Shown here in pieces: positions 49,563-58,339 of a stretch of DNA of 64,000 nt. The position numbers were made by a program, and so were the translations under genes. Numbering within the stretch: position 1 is the stretch's first letter; the number at the start of each line of letters is the position of its first letter. This DNA is from Mycobacterium palustre (GTDB lineage: Bacteria > Actinomycetota > Actinomycetes > Mycobacteriales > Mycobacteriaceae): the NCBI RefSeq assembly GCF_002101785.1, contig NZ_LQPJ01000078.1, positions 48,142 to 112,141 on the forward strand, read 5' to 3'. The notes beneath the pieces were generated by a model. The model was not told the origin of the DNA. It made no database searches and saw only the letters and a list, made by a program, of their open reading frames with translations.

Positions 49563-51227
49563 ATGACGACGCGAGGGCGCAAGCCGAGACCGGGCCGCAT
49601 CACGTTCGTGGGCTCCGGCCCCGGCGATCCGGGCTTGTTGACCGCGCGGGCCGCGGCGGTGCTGGCCAACGCCGCCCTGGTGTTCACCGACCCCGACGTG
49701 CCCGAGCCGGTGCTGGCGCTGATCGGCAAGGACCTGCCGCCGGTCTCCGGTCCGGCGCCCGCCGGCCCGGACAACGCCGCCGGCGGGACCGCCGACGGCG
49801 ACCCGGGCCAGGCGGCGCCCGCGGTGATCTCCGCCGGCCCCGACGTCCGCCCGGCGCTGGGCGAGCCCGCCGAAGTCGCCAAAACCCTTGTGGCCGAGGC
49901 CCGTGCGGGCGTCGACGTGGTGCGTTTGGTGTCCGGTGACCCGCTGACGGTCGACGCGGTCATCACCGAGGTGAACGCCGTCGCGCGCAGCCACCTGCAC
50001 CTCGAGATCGTGCCCGGCCTGGCCGCCACCAGCGCCGTCCCCACCTACGCGGGGCTGCCGCTGGGCTCGTCGCACACGGTCGCCGACGTCCGCGACCCGC
50101 ACGTCGACTGGGACGCGTTGGCCGCGGCCCCCGGCCCGCTGATCCTGCAGGCCACCGCGTCGCACCTGCCCGACGCGGCGCGCGCCCTGATCGACCACGA
50201 GCTGGCCGACGCCACCCCCTGCGTGGTGACCGCGCAGGGCACCACCTGCCAGCAGCGCTCGGTCGAAACCACGCTGGCCGGGCTGACCGATCCGGCCACT
50301 TTGGGCGGCGGCGACCCGGCCGGCCCCATGACCGGGCCGCTGGTCGTGACCATCGGCAAGACCGTGGCCAGCCGGGCGAAGCTGAACTGGTGGGAAAGCC
50401 GCGCGCTGTACGGCTGGACCGTGCTGGTGCCGCGCACCAAGGACCAGGCCGGCGAGATGAGCGAGCGGCTGACCTCCTACGGCGCGCTGCCGATCGAGGT
50501 GCCGACGATCGCCGTCGAGCCGCCGCGCAGCCCCGCCCAGATGGAACGGGCCGTCAAGGGCCTGGTGGACGGCCGCTTCCAGTGGGTGGTGTTCACCTCC
50601 ACCAACGCGGTGCGCGCGGTGTGGGAGAAGTTCGGCGAGTTCGGTCTGGACGCGCGCGCGTTCTCCGGGGTGAAGATCGCCTGCGTGGGCGAGTCGACGG
50701 CCGACCGGGTGCGCGCCTTCGGGATCAGCCCCGAGCTGGTGCCGGCCGGGGAGCAGTCCTCGCTGGGCCTGCTCGACGACTTCCCGCCGTACGACAGCGT
50801 TTTCGACCCGGTGAACCGCGTCCTGCTGCCGCGGGCCGACATCGCCACCGAGACGCTGGCCGAGGGGCTGCGCGAACGCGGCTGGGAGATCGAGGACGTC
50901 ACCGCCTACCGCACGGTGCGCGCCGCGCCGCCGCCGGCCGCCACCCGCGAAATGATCAAGACGGGCGGCTTCGACGCGGTGTGCTTCACCTCCAGCTCGA
51001 CGGTGCGCAACCTGGTCGGCATCGCCGGCAAGCCGCACGCCCGGACGATCATCGCCTGCATCGGTCCCAAGACCGCCGAGACCGCCGCCGAGTTCGGCTT
51101 GCGGGTGGACGTCCAGCCCGACACCGCCGCCGTGGGCCCGCTGGTCGACGCCCTGGCCGAACACGCCGCGCGGCTGCGGGCCGAGGGCGCGCTGCCGCCG
51201 CCGCGCAAGAAGAGCCGCAGGCGCTAG
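49563..51227 (+). CDS. hemD: fused uroporphyrinogen-III methyltransferase / uroporphyrinogen-III synthase
   Basis: A 554-residue bifunctional protein. Residues 10-265 form a tetrapyrrole methylase (FVGSGPGDPGLLT start; RLVSGDP and PTYAGLPLG blocks), as in CobA, which leads to siroheme and corrin. Residues 275-545 form the HemD synthase domain (VFTSTNAVRAVWEK; VCFTSSSTVRN). A roughly 40-residue Pro/Gly/Ala insertion interrupts the methylase near residues 60-100, which is usual in mycobacteria. The ATG at 49,563 was preferred over one four codons upstream. Confidence 0.94.
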   Translation: MTTRGRKPRPGRITFVGSGPGDPGLLTARAAAVLANAALVFTDPDVPEPVLALIGKDLPPVSGPAPAGPDNAAGGTADGDPGQAAPAVISAGPDVRPALGEPAEVAKTLVAEARAGVDVVRLVSGDPLTVDAVITEVNAVARSHLHLEIVPGLAATSAVPTYAGLPLGSSHTVADVRDPHVDWDALAAAPGPLILQATASHLPDAARALIDHELADATPCVVTAQGTTCQQRSVETTLAGLTDPATLGGGDPAGPMTGPLVVTIGKTVASRAKLNWWESRALYGWTVLVPRTKDQAGEMSERLTSYGALPIEVPTIAVEPPRSPAQMERAVKGLVDGRFQWVVFTSTNAVRAVWEKFGEFGLDARAFSGVKIACVGESTADRVRAFGISPELVPAGEQSSLGLLDDFPPYDSVFDPVNRVLLPRADIATETLAEGLRERGWEIEDVTAYRTVRAAPPPAATREMIKTGGFDAVCFTSSSTVRNLVGIAGKPHARTIIACIGPKTAETAAEFGLRVDVQPDTAAVGPLVDALAEHAARLRAEGALPPPRKKSRRR

Positions 51228-51255
51228 TGTCCCGCTCCCCCGGACCGGCGACTGT

Positions 51256-51277
51256 GCGTGTTTGTACGCCGACACGC
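51256..51277. repeat. short inverted repeat between hemD and hemB
   Basis: GCGTGT and ACACGC form a six-base hairpin with a ten-base loop in the 94-base gap between hemD and hemB. It may be a weak structural element, or part of a dispersed GTGCGTGT-type mycobacterial motif. It does not look like a terminator. Confidence 0.35.
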
Positions 51278-51321
51278 CGCCAGGGCTGGCATTTTGCGCA
51301 CGCTCGCGGCGAGGGACGAAC

Positions 51322-52302
51322 ATGAGTTACCCCCGGCAGCGCCCGCGCCGGCTCCGCTCGACCCCCGCGTTGCGCCGCCTGGTCGCGCAAACCTCGCTGG
51401 AGCCAAGGCATTTGGTGTTGCCGATGTTCGTCGCCGACGGCATCGACGAACCGCGGCCGATCCCGTCGATGCCCAACGTGGTTCAGCACACCCGCGATTC
51501 GCTGCGCAGCGCGGCCGCCGACGCCGTGGCCGCGGGCGTCGGGGGGCTGATGCTGTTCGGCGTTCCCCGCGACGAGGACAAGGACCCGACGGGATCGGCC
51601 GGCACCGACCGCGACGGCATCCTCAACGTCGCCCTGCGCGACCTGGCCAAGGACCTCGGGGACGCCACGGTGCTGATGGCCGACACCTGCCTGGACGAGT
51701 TCACCGACCACGGACATTGCGGAGTCCTGGACGACCGGGGTCGGGTGGACAACGACGCCACCCTGGCCCGTTACGTCAAACTGGCCGTGGCACAGGCGGA
51801 GTCGGGCGCCCATGTGGTCGGGCCGAGCGGGATGATGGACGGCCAGGTGGCCGCGATCCGCGACGGCCTGGACGCGGCCGGCTACGCCGACGTGGTGATC
51901 CTGGCCTACGCCGCCAAGTTCGCGTCGGCGTTCTACGGCCCGTTCCGGGACGCGGTGAGTTCGAGCCTCTCCGGCGACCGGCGCACCTACCAGCAGGAGC
52001 CGGGCAACTTCCGCGAGGCGCTGCGCGAGATCGACTTCGATCTCGACGAGGGGGCCGACATCGTCATGGTCAAACCGGCGATGGGGTATCTGGACGTGCT
52101 GTCGGCGGCCGCCTCGATCTCGCCGGTGCCCGTCGCCGCCTATCAGGTCTCCGGCGAGTACGCGATGATTTGCGCCGCCGCACAAAACAATTGGATCGAC
52201 GGACGTGCCGCGGCACTGGAGTCGCTGACGAGCATCCGGCGCGCCGGCGCCGACATCGTGCTCACCTATTGGGCGGTGGATGCGGCAGGCTGGTTGTCAT
52301 GA
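51322..52302 (+). CDS. hemB: delta-aminolevulinic acid dehydratase (porphobilinogen synthase)
   Basis: A 326-residue TIM-barrel enzyme that joins two 5-aminolevulinates into porphobilinogen. Schiff-base lysines are in YAAKFASAFYGPFRD and DIVMVKPAMGYLD. The metal-site region ADTCLDEFTDHGHCG has two cysteines, one short of the three-cysteine zinc type. The ATG at 51,322 follows GAGGGACGAAC and gives MSYPRQRPRRLR. It overlaps the DUF3093 gene by ATGA. Confidence 0.97.
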   Translation: MSYPRQRPRRLRSTPALRRLVAQTSLEPRHLVLPMFVADGIDEPRPIPSMPNVVQHTRDSLRSAAADAVAAGVGGLMLFGVPRDEDKDPTGSAGTDRDGILNVALRDLAKDLGDATVLMADTCLDEFTDHGHCGVLDDRGRVDNDATLARYVKLAVAQAESGAHVVGPSGMMDGQVAAIRDGLDAAGYADVVILAYAAKFASAFYGPFRDAVSSSLSGDRRTYQQEPGNFREALREIDFDLDEGADIVMVKPAMGYLDVLSAAASISPVPVAAYQVSGEYAMICAAAQNNWIDGRAAALESLTSIRRAGADIVLTYWAVDAAGWLS

Positions 52303-52844
52303 CGTCAGGGGCAGCCGAAGAGCGGCGGTTGTTCTACGAGCCGGGCGCCAGCTGGTGGTGGGTGGCGCTGGGCCCGGGGGCGGCCGCGGCGATGATCCTG
52401 ATCGAGGTGTGGAGCGGCGCAGCGGTGTCGTTCGTCGTCCCGGCGATATTTTTGGTGCTGGTGTCGGCGTTCGTGGCGTTGCAGGTCAAGGCGGCCCGCA
52501 TACACGTCTCGGTCGAGCTGACCGAGAACGCCCTGCGCCAGGGCACCGAAACCATCCTGGTGCGCGAGATTTTGCGGGTGTATCCCGAACCCGAGCATCA
52601 CGAGGCGTCGGGCAAAGAGCTGGAGCGGTGGCAGTCGGCGCGCGCGCTCGGCGAGCTCGTCGGGGTGCCGCGCCATCGGGTCGGGATCGGTCTCAAGCTG
52701 ACCGGGGGGCGCATGGCCCAGGCGTGGGCGCGCAACCACCGACGCCTGCGGGACGTGCTGACGCCCCTGGTGCAAGAGCGGGTGGAGCCCGCCGGGTCCG
52801 ACGTCGCCGACGACGACCGCCACGGCGACGGGCCCGCGCGATGA
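52299..52844 (+). CDS. DUF3093-like membrane protein (Rv0513-like)
   Basis: A 181-residue protein with two adjacent membrane helices at about residues 22-40 and 45-66. A charged cytoplasmic domain with HVSVELTENALRQGTE-type sequence and basic and acidic patches follows. The family is of unknown function in actinobacteria. It overlaps hemB at its start and the next small membrane gene at its end (both ATGA), so it is expressed with heme synthesis. Confidence 0.82.
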   Translation: MTSGAAEERRLFYEPGASWWWVALGPGAAAAMILIEVWSGAAVSFVVPAIFLVLVSAFVALQVKAARIHVSVELTENALRQGTETILVREILRVYPEPEHHEASGKELERWQSARALGELVGVPRHRVGIGLKLTGGRMAQAWARNHRRLRDVLTPLVQERVEPAGSDVADDDRHGDGPAR

Positions 52845-53113
52845 CCGCCCGGTACCGCGTCGTGGTCCAGCTGGCGCTGGCCTGCGCCGCGCTGGTCGGC
52901 GCCGGCGCGTGCTGGACCAATGCCCGCCACGTCCGCGGCGTGGCGCCGATCGCCGACGGGCAGCCGGCCACGACGTCGCTGGTCTACGACCCGCAGCTGC
53001 TGTTGCTTTCCATGCTGGGGTTGACCGCCGCCGGCGTGCTGGCGGTCCTGGGAATCGCCGGGCTGCTCCGCGAGCGCCGCGGCCGGCCGAACACCCCTAA
53101 GCCGTCTTCTTGA
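52841..53113 (+). CDS. small membrane protein (Rv0514-like)
   Basis: A 90-residue protein with helices at about residues 7-24 and 53-76, an extracytoplasmic loop between them and a basic C-terminal tail (LLRERRGRP). The function is unknown. It is the last gene of the hem transcript and converges on the STAS-domain gene with a 17-base overlap. Confidence 0.8.
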   Translation: MTARYRVVVQLALACAALVGAGACWTNARHVRGVAPIADGQPATTSLVYDPQLLLLSMLGLTAAGVLAVLGIAGLLRERRGRPNTPKPSS

Positions 53114-53543
53114 TCAGCGGCAGCACCAGCTGACGGCGGCTGACGATGGCGTCGGCCAGGTTTTGCAGCGCCTCGCGGACCGAGCGCACCGACGGGAACG
53201 CGGCCTCGTCGTCGGCGCGCGCGTCGCCCAGCACCTCGACGACCGCCGGGCCGGGCACCAACGTCCACTCCACCCCCGCCGCGCGGCAGTGGTCGTCGAC
53301 GTCGCGCAGGAGCGAAACACCCGCCGCAGCAAAGTGACTCACGTCGCTCAGGTCGAGCACGAGCGGATTGCTACCCATGATGAAGCGTCGAATGTGGTCG
53401 TAGACCCGGTCGGCGTTGACGGCGTCGATGTCCCCGCGGACGGTCACCACCGTCGCCAGGTGGCGGCATTGCGCCCGGATGTGCGCGCCACCGCAGTCGA
53501 AGGTGCCGTACCCTCGGTGAGTCGCAACGTCTGCGATAGTCAT
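53097..53543 (-). CDS. STAS-domain anti-sigma-factor antagonist (Rv0516c-like)
   Basis: A 148-residue protein with one STAS domain (about residues 30-125). The conserved loop LDLSDVSHFAAAGVSLL carries the Ser/Asp positions that anti-anti-sigma factors use for phosphorylation. In M. tuberculosis the equivalent protein is a phosphorylation target of PknD in osmotic response. An N-terminal 25-residue extension (MTIADVATHRGYGTFDCGG) may be regulatory. It is divergent from the acyltransferase gene, with a 283-base gap in which I see no gene. Confidence 0.88.
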   Translation of the reverse strand: MTIADVATHRGYGTFDCGGAHIRAQCRHLATVVTVRGDIDAVNADRVYDHIRRFIMGSNPLVLDLSDVSHFAAAGVSLLRDVDDHCRAAGVEWTLVPGPAVVEVLGDARADDEAAFPSVRSVREALQNLADAIVSRRQLVLPLIKKTA

Positions 53544-53826
53544 GCTCGCCCCTTTTCCAGGAGATCCTGTCCACCACAGTGCCCGGGAAACCTAAGGGGA
53601 CCGACAGCCGCCTCTAACTCTTTGCTAAGAAGCGACTTTCGGCGGCCTAAAGCGGCTTAAAAGCAACGCCGCGGTGGGTGTTTTGGCGGACCGGCGCCGC
53701 GAACCACACCACCGCCCCTCCCGCGATCGCGCGGTTCCCGCTGTTAGGCTGCCAGGGCTGCCGATTGCTGGTCGGGGGGCAATCCAGAGGCGAACGAAAC
53801 GGCACAATCCAGGCGGAAAGAGCATC

Positions 53827-55065
53827 GTGCGCACCGGAGAGATCAGGGGAGAGATCAAGGCCCTGACGGGACTCCGCATCGTCGCCGCGCTGTGGGTGGT
53901 GCTGTTCCACTTCCGGCCGATGCTGGCCGACGCCTCGCCGGATTTCCGCGACGCGCTGGCGCCGGTGCTCAACTGCGGCGCCCAGGGCGTCGACCTGTTT
54001 TTCATCCTCAGCGGGTTCGTGCTGACCTGGAACTACCTCGACCGCATGGGCCGGTCGTTCTCCCCGCGCGCCACCCTGCACTTTTTGTGGCTGCGGCTGG
54101 CCCGGGTGTGGCCGGTCTACCTCGTGACCTTGCACCTCGCCGCCCTGTGGGTGATCTTCACCCTGCACGTCGGACACGTGCCGTCGCCCGACGCCGGCCA
54201 GCTCACCGCGGTCAGCTACGTGCGCCAGATCCTGCTGGTGCAGCTGTGGTTCGAGCCGTTCTTCGACGGGACCAGCTGGGACGGGCCGGCCTGGTCGATC
54301 AGCGCGGAATGGCTGGCCTACCTGCTCTTCGCCGTGATCGTGCTGGTCGTCTTGCGGATGAAGCAGGCCACCCGGGCGCGGGGCCTGATCCTGCTGGCGG
54401 TCGCGGCGTCGCTGCCACCGGTGGTGATGCTGCTAGCCAGCGGCCAGTTCTACACGCCGTGGAGCTGGCTGCCGCGCATCGTCACGCAGTTCACCGCGGG
54501 CGCGCTGGCCTGCGCGGCCGTGCGCAGGCTGCGGCCGACCGATCGCGCGCGCCGCGTCTCCGGGTACCTGTCGCTGCTCCTGGTGGCCGCCATGGTCGGC
54601 ATCCTGTACTGGTTCGACGCGCACCCCATCCACGGGGTGGTGGAGAACGACAGCGGCGGGGTGGTCGACGTGCTGTTCGTTCCGCTGGTGATCACGCTGG
54701 CGATCGGGGCGGGCAGCCTGCCCCGGTTCCTGTCGACGCGGGCGATGGTCTACGGCGGGCAGATCTCGTTCTGCCTGTACATGGTCCACGAGCTGGTGCA
54801 CACGGCCTGGGGATGGGCGGTCGAACAGTTCGAGCTCACGCCGCAGGACTCGCCCTGGAAGTGGAACGTGATCGCCCTGCTGGCCTTCGCCGTGGGCCTG
54901 TCGGCGCTGCTGTTTCACTCGGTCGAGGAGCCCGCCCGCCGCTGGATGCGCAGGATGGTCGACGTGCGGCCCGTCGCCGAGAAGGCCGAGGCCGTCGAGC
55001 CGGTGAGCACCAAGCTGCATCCCATCGACGGTGGGCGGGAATCGGTTTCGGTGCGCGCGGTGTGA
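53827..55065 (+). CDS. membrane acyltransferase 3 family protein (Rv0517-like)
   Basis: A 412-residue integral membrane O-acyltransferase with about ten helices. The N-terminal ALTGLRIVAALWVVLFHF contains the conserved Arg-Ala and His of the family, and the second signature DLFFILSGFVLTW follows. It probably moves acyl groups onto extracytoplasmic sugars or lipids. The GTG at 53,827 starts just before a short charged leader. The SGNH hydrolase gene follows on the same strand. Confidence 0.88.
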   Translation: MRTGEIRGEIKALTGLRIVAALWVVLFHFRPMLADASPDFRDALAPVLNCGAQGVDLFFILSGFVLTWNYLDRMGRSFSPRATLHFLWLRLARVWPVYLVTLHLAALWVIFTLHVGHVPSPDAGQLTAVSYVRQILLVQLWFEPFFDGTSWDGPAWSISAEWLAYLLFAVIVLVVLRMKQATRARGLILLAVAASLPPVVMLLASGQFYTPWSWLPRIVTQFTAGALACAAVRRLRPTDRARRVSGYLSLLLVAAMVGILYWFDAHPIHGVVENDSGGVVDVLFVPLVITLAIGAGSLPRFLSTRAMVYGGQISFCLYMVHELVHTAWGWAVEQFELTPQDSPWKWNVIALLAFAVGLSALLFHSVEEPARRWMRRMVDVRPVAEKAEAVEPVSTKLHPIDGGRESVSVRAV

Positions 55066-55232
55066 CATTCGCCTCGATGCGCTGACCGGGCCGCCCCCGG
55101 CACCCGTCGATACCATGGCGGGAGCGGCCGGCCGCGCTTTCAGCGAGTTGACACCGGGTTCGCGCCGCATCCCATACGATTCCGTTGATTTGGATGCGGC
55201 ACACGACGACGCAATTCCCCGTGGAGGTAGTA

Positions 55233-55928
55233 GTGAGTCGGCTGGGCACGCTCGCCATCGGCTTCATGCTCGTGCTGGGCGTCGTTGTCCAGCTGCCGGC
55301 CCACCCGCCGCGGGCCCGGGCCTACGACACGCTGACGCTGGACTCCCGCCTCAATCACATCGCGGTCGTCGGCGACTCCTACACCACCGGCACCGACGAG
55401 GGGGGCCTGGGCCCGAGATCGTGGACCGCGCTGGCGTGGCACACGCTCGCCCAGCGCGGCGTGCGGATCGCCGCCGACGTGGCGGCCGAGGGCAGGGCCG
55501 GCTACGTCATGCCGGGCGACCACGACAGCATCTTCGAGGATCTGACCGCCAGGGCGGTCAAGCCCGACGACGCGCTGGTGGTGTTCTTCGGCTCCCGTAA
55601 CGACCAGGGCGTCGACCTGGGGCTGCTGGCCGCCAAGGCGCACGAAACCTTCGACCTGGCCCGCAGGTTCGCGCCGAACGCCAAGTTCCTGGTGATCGGC
55701 CCGCCGTGGCCGACCGCCGACGTGCCCGTACCGATGCTGCAGGTGCGTGACGTGATCAACGCGGCCGCCCGTGGGGCGGGGGCCACCTTCATCGACCCGA
55801 TCGGCGACCGGTGGTTCGTCGACCGGCCCGATTTGATCGGCCCCGACGGCGTGCACCCCAACGACGCCGGACACGAGTATCTGGCGGGCCAGATCGCACC
55901 GCTCATCGGCATGCAATTGTCTCGGTGA
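55233..55928 (+). CDS. secreted SGNH/GDSL hydrolase (Rv0518-like)
   Basis: A 231-residue exported esterase. An N-terminal signal or anchor helix (residues 4-22) is followed by block I VVGDSYTTG with catalytic Ser49, block II AEGRAGY, block III GSRND and block V DGVHPND with the Asp/His pair. It likely deacylates envelope glycolipids or polysaccharides, opposing the upstream acyltransferase. The GTG at 55,233 follows a strong GTGGAGGTAG site; the gap from 55,066 holds nothing else I recognise. Confidence 0.9.
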   Translation: MSRLGTLAIGFMLVLGVVVQLPAHPPRARAYDTLTLDSRLNHIAVVGDSYTTGTDEGGLGPRSWTALAWHTLAQRGVRIAADVAAEGRAGYVMPGDHDSIFEDLTARAVKPDDALVVFFGSRNDQGVDLGLLAAKAHETFDLARRFAPNAKFLVIGPPWPTADVPVPMLQVRDVINAAARGAGATFIDPIGDRWFVDRPDLIGPDGVHPNDAGHEYLAGQIAPLIGMQLSR

Positions 55929-55971
55929 GTGGGCGGCGGCAAAACGCCGGCCGCGCAAGGTGTTTGATGCC

Positions 55972-56088
55972 TCAGTCGTCGGCGTGGCGCTCGTAATCCC
56001 ATTGCTCTAGGCGCGCTTGCAAGTGCATCAGGCCGACGCCGACGACTGGCGTGACGGCAGCGATGCAGGCCAGCAGCAGGGGACTCAT
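55972..56088 (-). CDS. 38-residue conserved membrane peptide
   Basis: A tiny gene with a strong AGGTTTTAGG-type site before its ATG. The product begins MSPLLLACIAAVTPVVGVG and ends in LEQWDYERHADD. It has one hydrophobic helix (residues 3-20) and an amphipathic acidic/basic tail. I recall near-identical short peptides in other mycobacteria, so it is probably real. It lies 78 bases after the large acyltransferase gene on the same strand. The function is unknown. Confidence 0.75.
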   Translation of the reverse strand: MSPLLLACIAAVTPVVGVGLMHLQARLEQWDYERHADD

Positions 56089-56166
56089 GTCCTAAAACCT
56101 CCAAACACCTTTCACCGATATGACGCTCGTCCGCGGCGACAAGTTCATTACCTCGTTGTCCATGGG

Positions 56167-58329
56167 TCAGCCGCCGCTCACCGCGCGGTCTGCCAGCCCA
56201 CCCACCGCGGGTGTCAGCAGCCGCGCGTATTCGGTTGTCACGTGGTTGTCGTCGCGGAAGACCAGGGTGTTGCCGACGATCACCGGGCAGCGCTGTGCGG
56301 CGCAGAACAGGTCGGTCAGGTCGGCGTAATGCCCGCCGGCGGCCGCGGTCACCGCCCGTTCGGCGCCGATCCCGCCGGCGTCGAGGGCGGCCGGGCGCGT
56401 CGGCGCACACGCGGCGGCATCGTCGAGATGGCCCGACAGGCAGGAGGGCACCGAGCCGCGCGGATCCGGGACGGGCCCGAGCACCAGGACGGTCGCGCCG
56501 AGTTGCCGCAGCCGCGCGACCGTGCGGCCCAGGGTGTCCATCCACGCCGGGTCGTAGGAGGTGAAGCCGAAATCGGCCCCGTAGCGCCGGCTCATGTCCA
56601 GCACGACCAGGCCGGGACGCTCGGCCGTCAGCCGATCCACGATTTGGGCGCGCCACTGCTCGCACTCGGTGTATTCGCGCCCCAGGTACGGGCTGGTGAT
56701 GCGCAGGTCCTGCAGCGGGCAGGTCACCTTGGCCAGCGTCTCTAGCCGCCAGTGCCGCTGCTCGGCCACCTGCCGCAGCGCCGGCTCCCACATGGCGGCG
56801 TGCGAGTCGCCGACCAGGACCACCCTCGTCGGCGACGCGGTGTCGCCCGTCGCGCACTCGCCCTGGCCCACCTCGCGCCACGACCGCACGCAGCCGTTGA
56901 CGAAGACGGCCGCCTTGTCGGCCGGCGCGTCGGCGAGCGGCGGGTCGAGGTTGGACGGGACCGCGCGCAGGCCGGCCGACGCCGCCACCGCGTCGCGCAC
57001 CTGGGCGAACGCCTGGTCGACCGCGGCCTGCTGCGGGCTGACCGCGCGGACGTTCGGCGGCGGCAGCGCGACGATGTTGGCCTTCGGCGCGGCCACGCCG
57101 TGTCCCGTCGGCGCCGGCACCAGCGTCAGCAGCAGCACACAGGCGCAGGCGGCGACCCCGCTGGCGGCCCCGGCCAGCACCAGGCTGGCCCCCACCGAGC
57201 GGCGCAGTCGGGCCGCGAACCGGCCGGGGTTCTCCACCAGGTGCAAGGTGATCACCGCGAGCCCGCCCGACACCGCGGTCGCCGCCAGCCGGGCGGGCAG
57301 GCCCGCGGGCTCGCCCAGCAGCGGCGGCATGAGCAGCAGCACCGGCCAGTGCCACAGGTACCACGAGTACGACACCCGCCCGATCGCCCGCATCGCCGGC
57401 CGGCACAGCAGGCGGCCGGCGCCCAGCCCGCCCGTGGCGCAGCCCGCGCCGATCACCAGCGCCGTGCCCAGCACGGGCAGCAGCGCCGCGGTGCCCGGGT
57501 AGGGAGTGCCGCGGCCCAGCTGGGTGCAGGTCAGCGCGATCAGGGCCAGGCCGCCCCATCCCACTGTCGACGCCGGCAGCAGCCCCAGCCTGCGCCATTG
57601 CCCGGCCGACAGGGCCACCAGCCCGCCGGCCGCGAGCTCCCAGGCGCGGGTGGGCAGCGAGAAGAACGCCCAGGCCGGCGACGAGCGGGTGCACAGCACG
57701 GCGGCGGTCAGCGACGCCGCGGCGACCACCCCCAGCACCAACGCGTACGGCAGCGCCCGTGCCGACGCGCCCGCCCGCATCCGCCGCGCCGCGAAGGCCG
57801 CCCCGACGATCAGGACCGGCCACACCAGGTAGAACTGCTCCTCGACGCCCAGGGACCAGTAGTGCTGAAACGGCGACGGCGGCAGGTCCGAGGCCAGGTA
57901 GTCGGTGCCCCGCTTGGCGAACCGGTAGTTGCCCACGTACAGGGCGCTGGCGATGCCGTCGGCGAAGACGCTGCGCGCCTGCAGCGGCGGCAGCACGACC
58001 GCCGCGGCGGCGGCGGTGGCGACGCCGACGGTGGCCGCGGCCGGCAGCAGGCGCCGGGCCCGGGCGCCGTAGAACCGGCCGAGCGCGACGGTGCCGGTGG
58101 CCGTGACCTCGCGCCACAGCAGCCCGGTGATCAAAAAGCCGGAGATGACGAAGAAGACGTCCACACCGACGTAGCCGCCGCCGACGCCCGGTATCCCGGC
58201 GTGGTAGAGCACGACCGCAATGACCGCGACCGCGCGCAGGCCCTCGATGTCCGGGCGGAAATCGGTCCGCTTGAAGGGCCGCTCCACTTGTCGGCGCGGG
58301 CTGAAGGTGTCTTCCTGCCGGACTCTCAT
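56167..58329 (-). CDS. acyltransferase 3 fused to an SGNH domain (OafA-like)
   Basis: A 720-residue membrane enzyme. Residues 20-400 form the acyltransferase-3 domain with RPDIEGLRAVAVIAVVLYHA, containing the catalytic His, and GVDVFFVISGFLITGLL. About residues 470-720 are an extracytoplasmic SGNH domain with VVLVGDSHAAMWEP (nucleophile Ser) and DDNHVTTEYARLL near the end (Asp/His). Such fusions O-acetylate cell-wall polymers or lipids. The ATG or GTG at 58,329 lies 11 bases downstream of the esterase gene, so they form one unit. Confidence 0.92.
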   Translation of the reverse strand: MRVRQEDTFSPRRQVERPFKRTDFRPDIEGLRAVAVIAVVLYHAGIPGVGGGYVGVDVFFVISGFLITGLLWREVTATGTVALGRFYGARARRLLPAAATVGVATAAAAAVVLPPLQARSVFADGIASALYVGNYRFAKRGTDYLASDLPPSPFQHYWSLGVEEQFYLVWPVLIVGAAFAARRMRAGASARALPYALVLGVVAAASLTAAVLCTRSSPAWAFFSLPTRAWELAAGGLVALSAGQWRRLGLLPASTVGWGGLALIALTCTQLGRGTPYPGTAALLPVLGTALVIGAGCATGGLGAGRLLCRPAMRAIGRVSYSWYLWHWPVLLLMPPLLGEPAGLPARLAATAVSGGLAVITLHLVENPGRFAARLRRSVGASLVLAGAASGVAACACVLLLTLVPAPTGHGVAAPKANIVALPPPNVRAVSPQQAAVDQAFAQVRDAVAASAGLRAVPSNLDPPLADAPADKAAVFVNGCVRSWREVGQGECATGDTASPTRVVLVGDSHAAMWEPALRQVAEQRHWRLETLAKVTCPLQDLRITSPYLGREYTECEQWRAQIVDRLTAERPGLVVLDMSRRYGADFGFTSYDPAWMDTLGRTVARLRQLGATVLVLGPVPDPRGSVPSCLSGHLDDAAACAPTRPAALDAGGIGAERAVTAAAGGHYADLTDLFCAAQRCPVIVGNTLVFRDDNHVTTEYARLLTPAVGGLADRAVSGG

Positions 58330-58339
58330 CTGCCTCGGC

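Noticed and set aside
51225..51321. A terminator or small RNA between hemD and hemB
   Set aside because: Only a six-base hairpin without T-run is visible, and both genes belong to the same pathway and strand.
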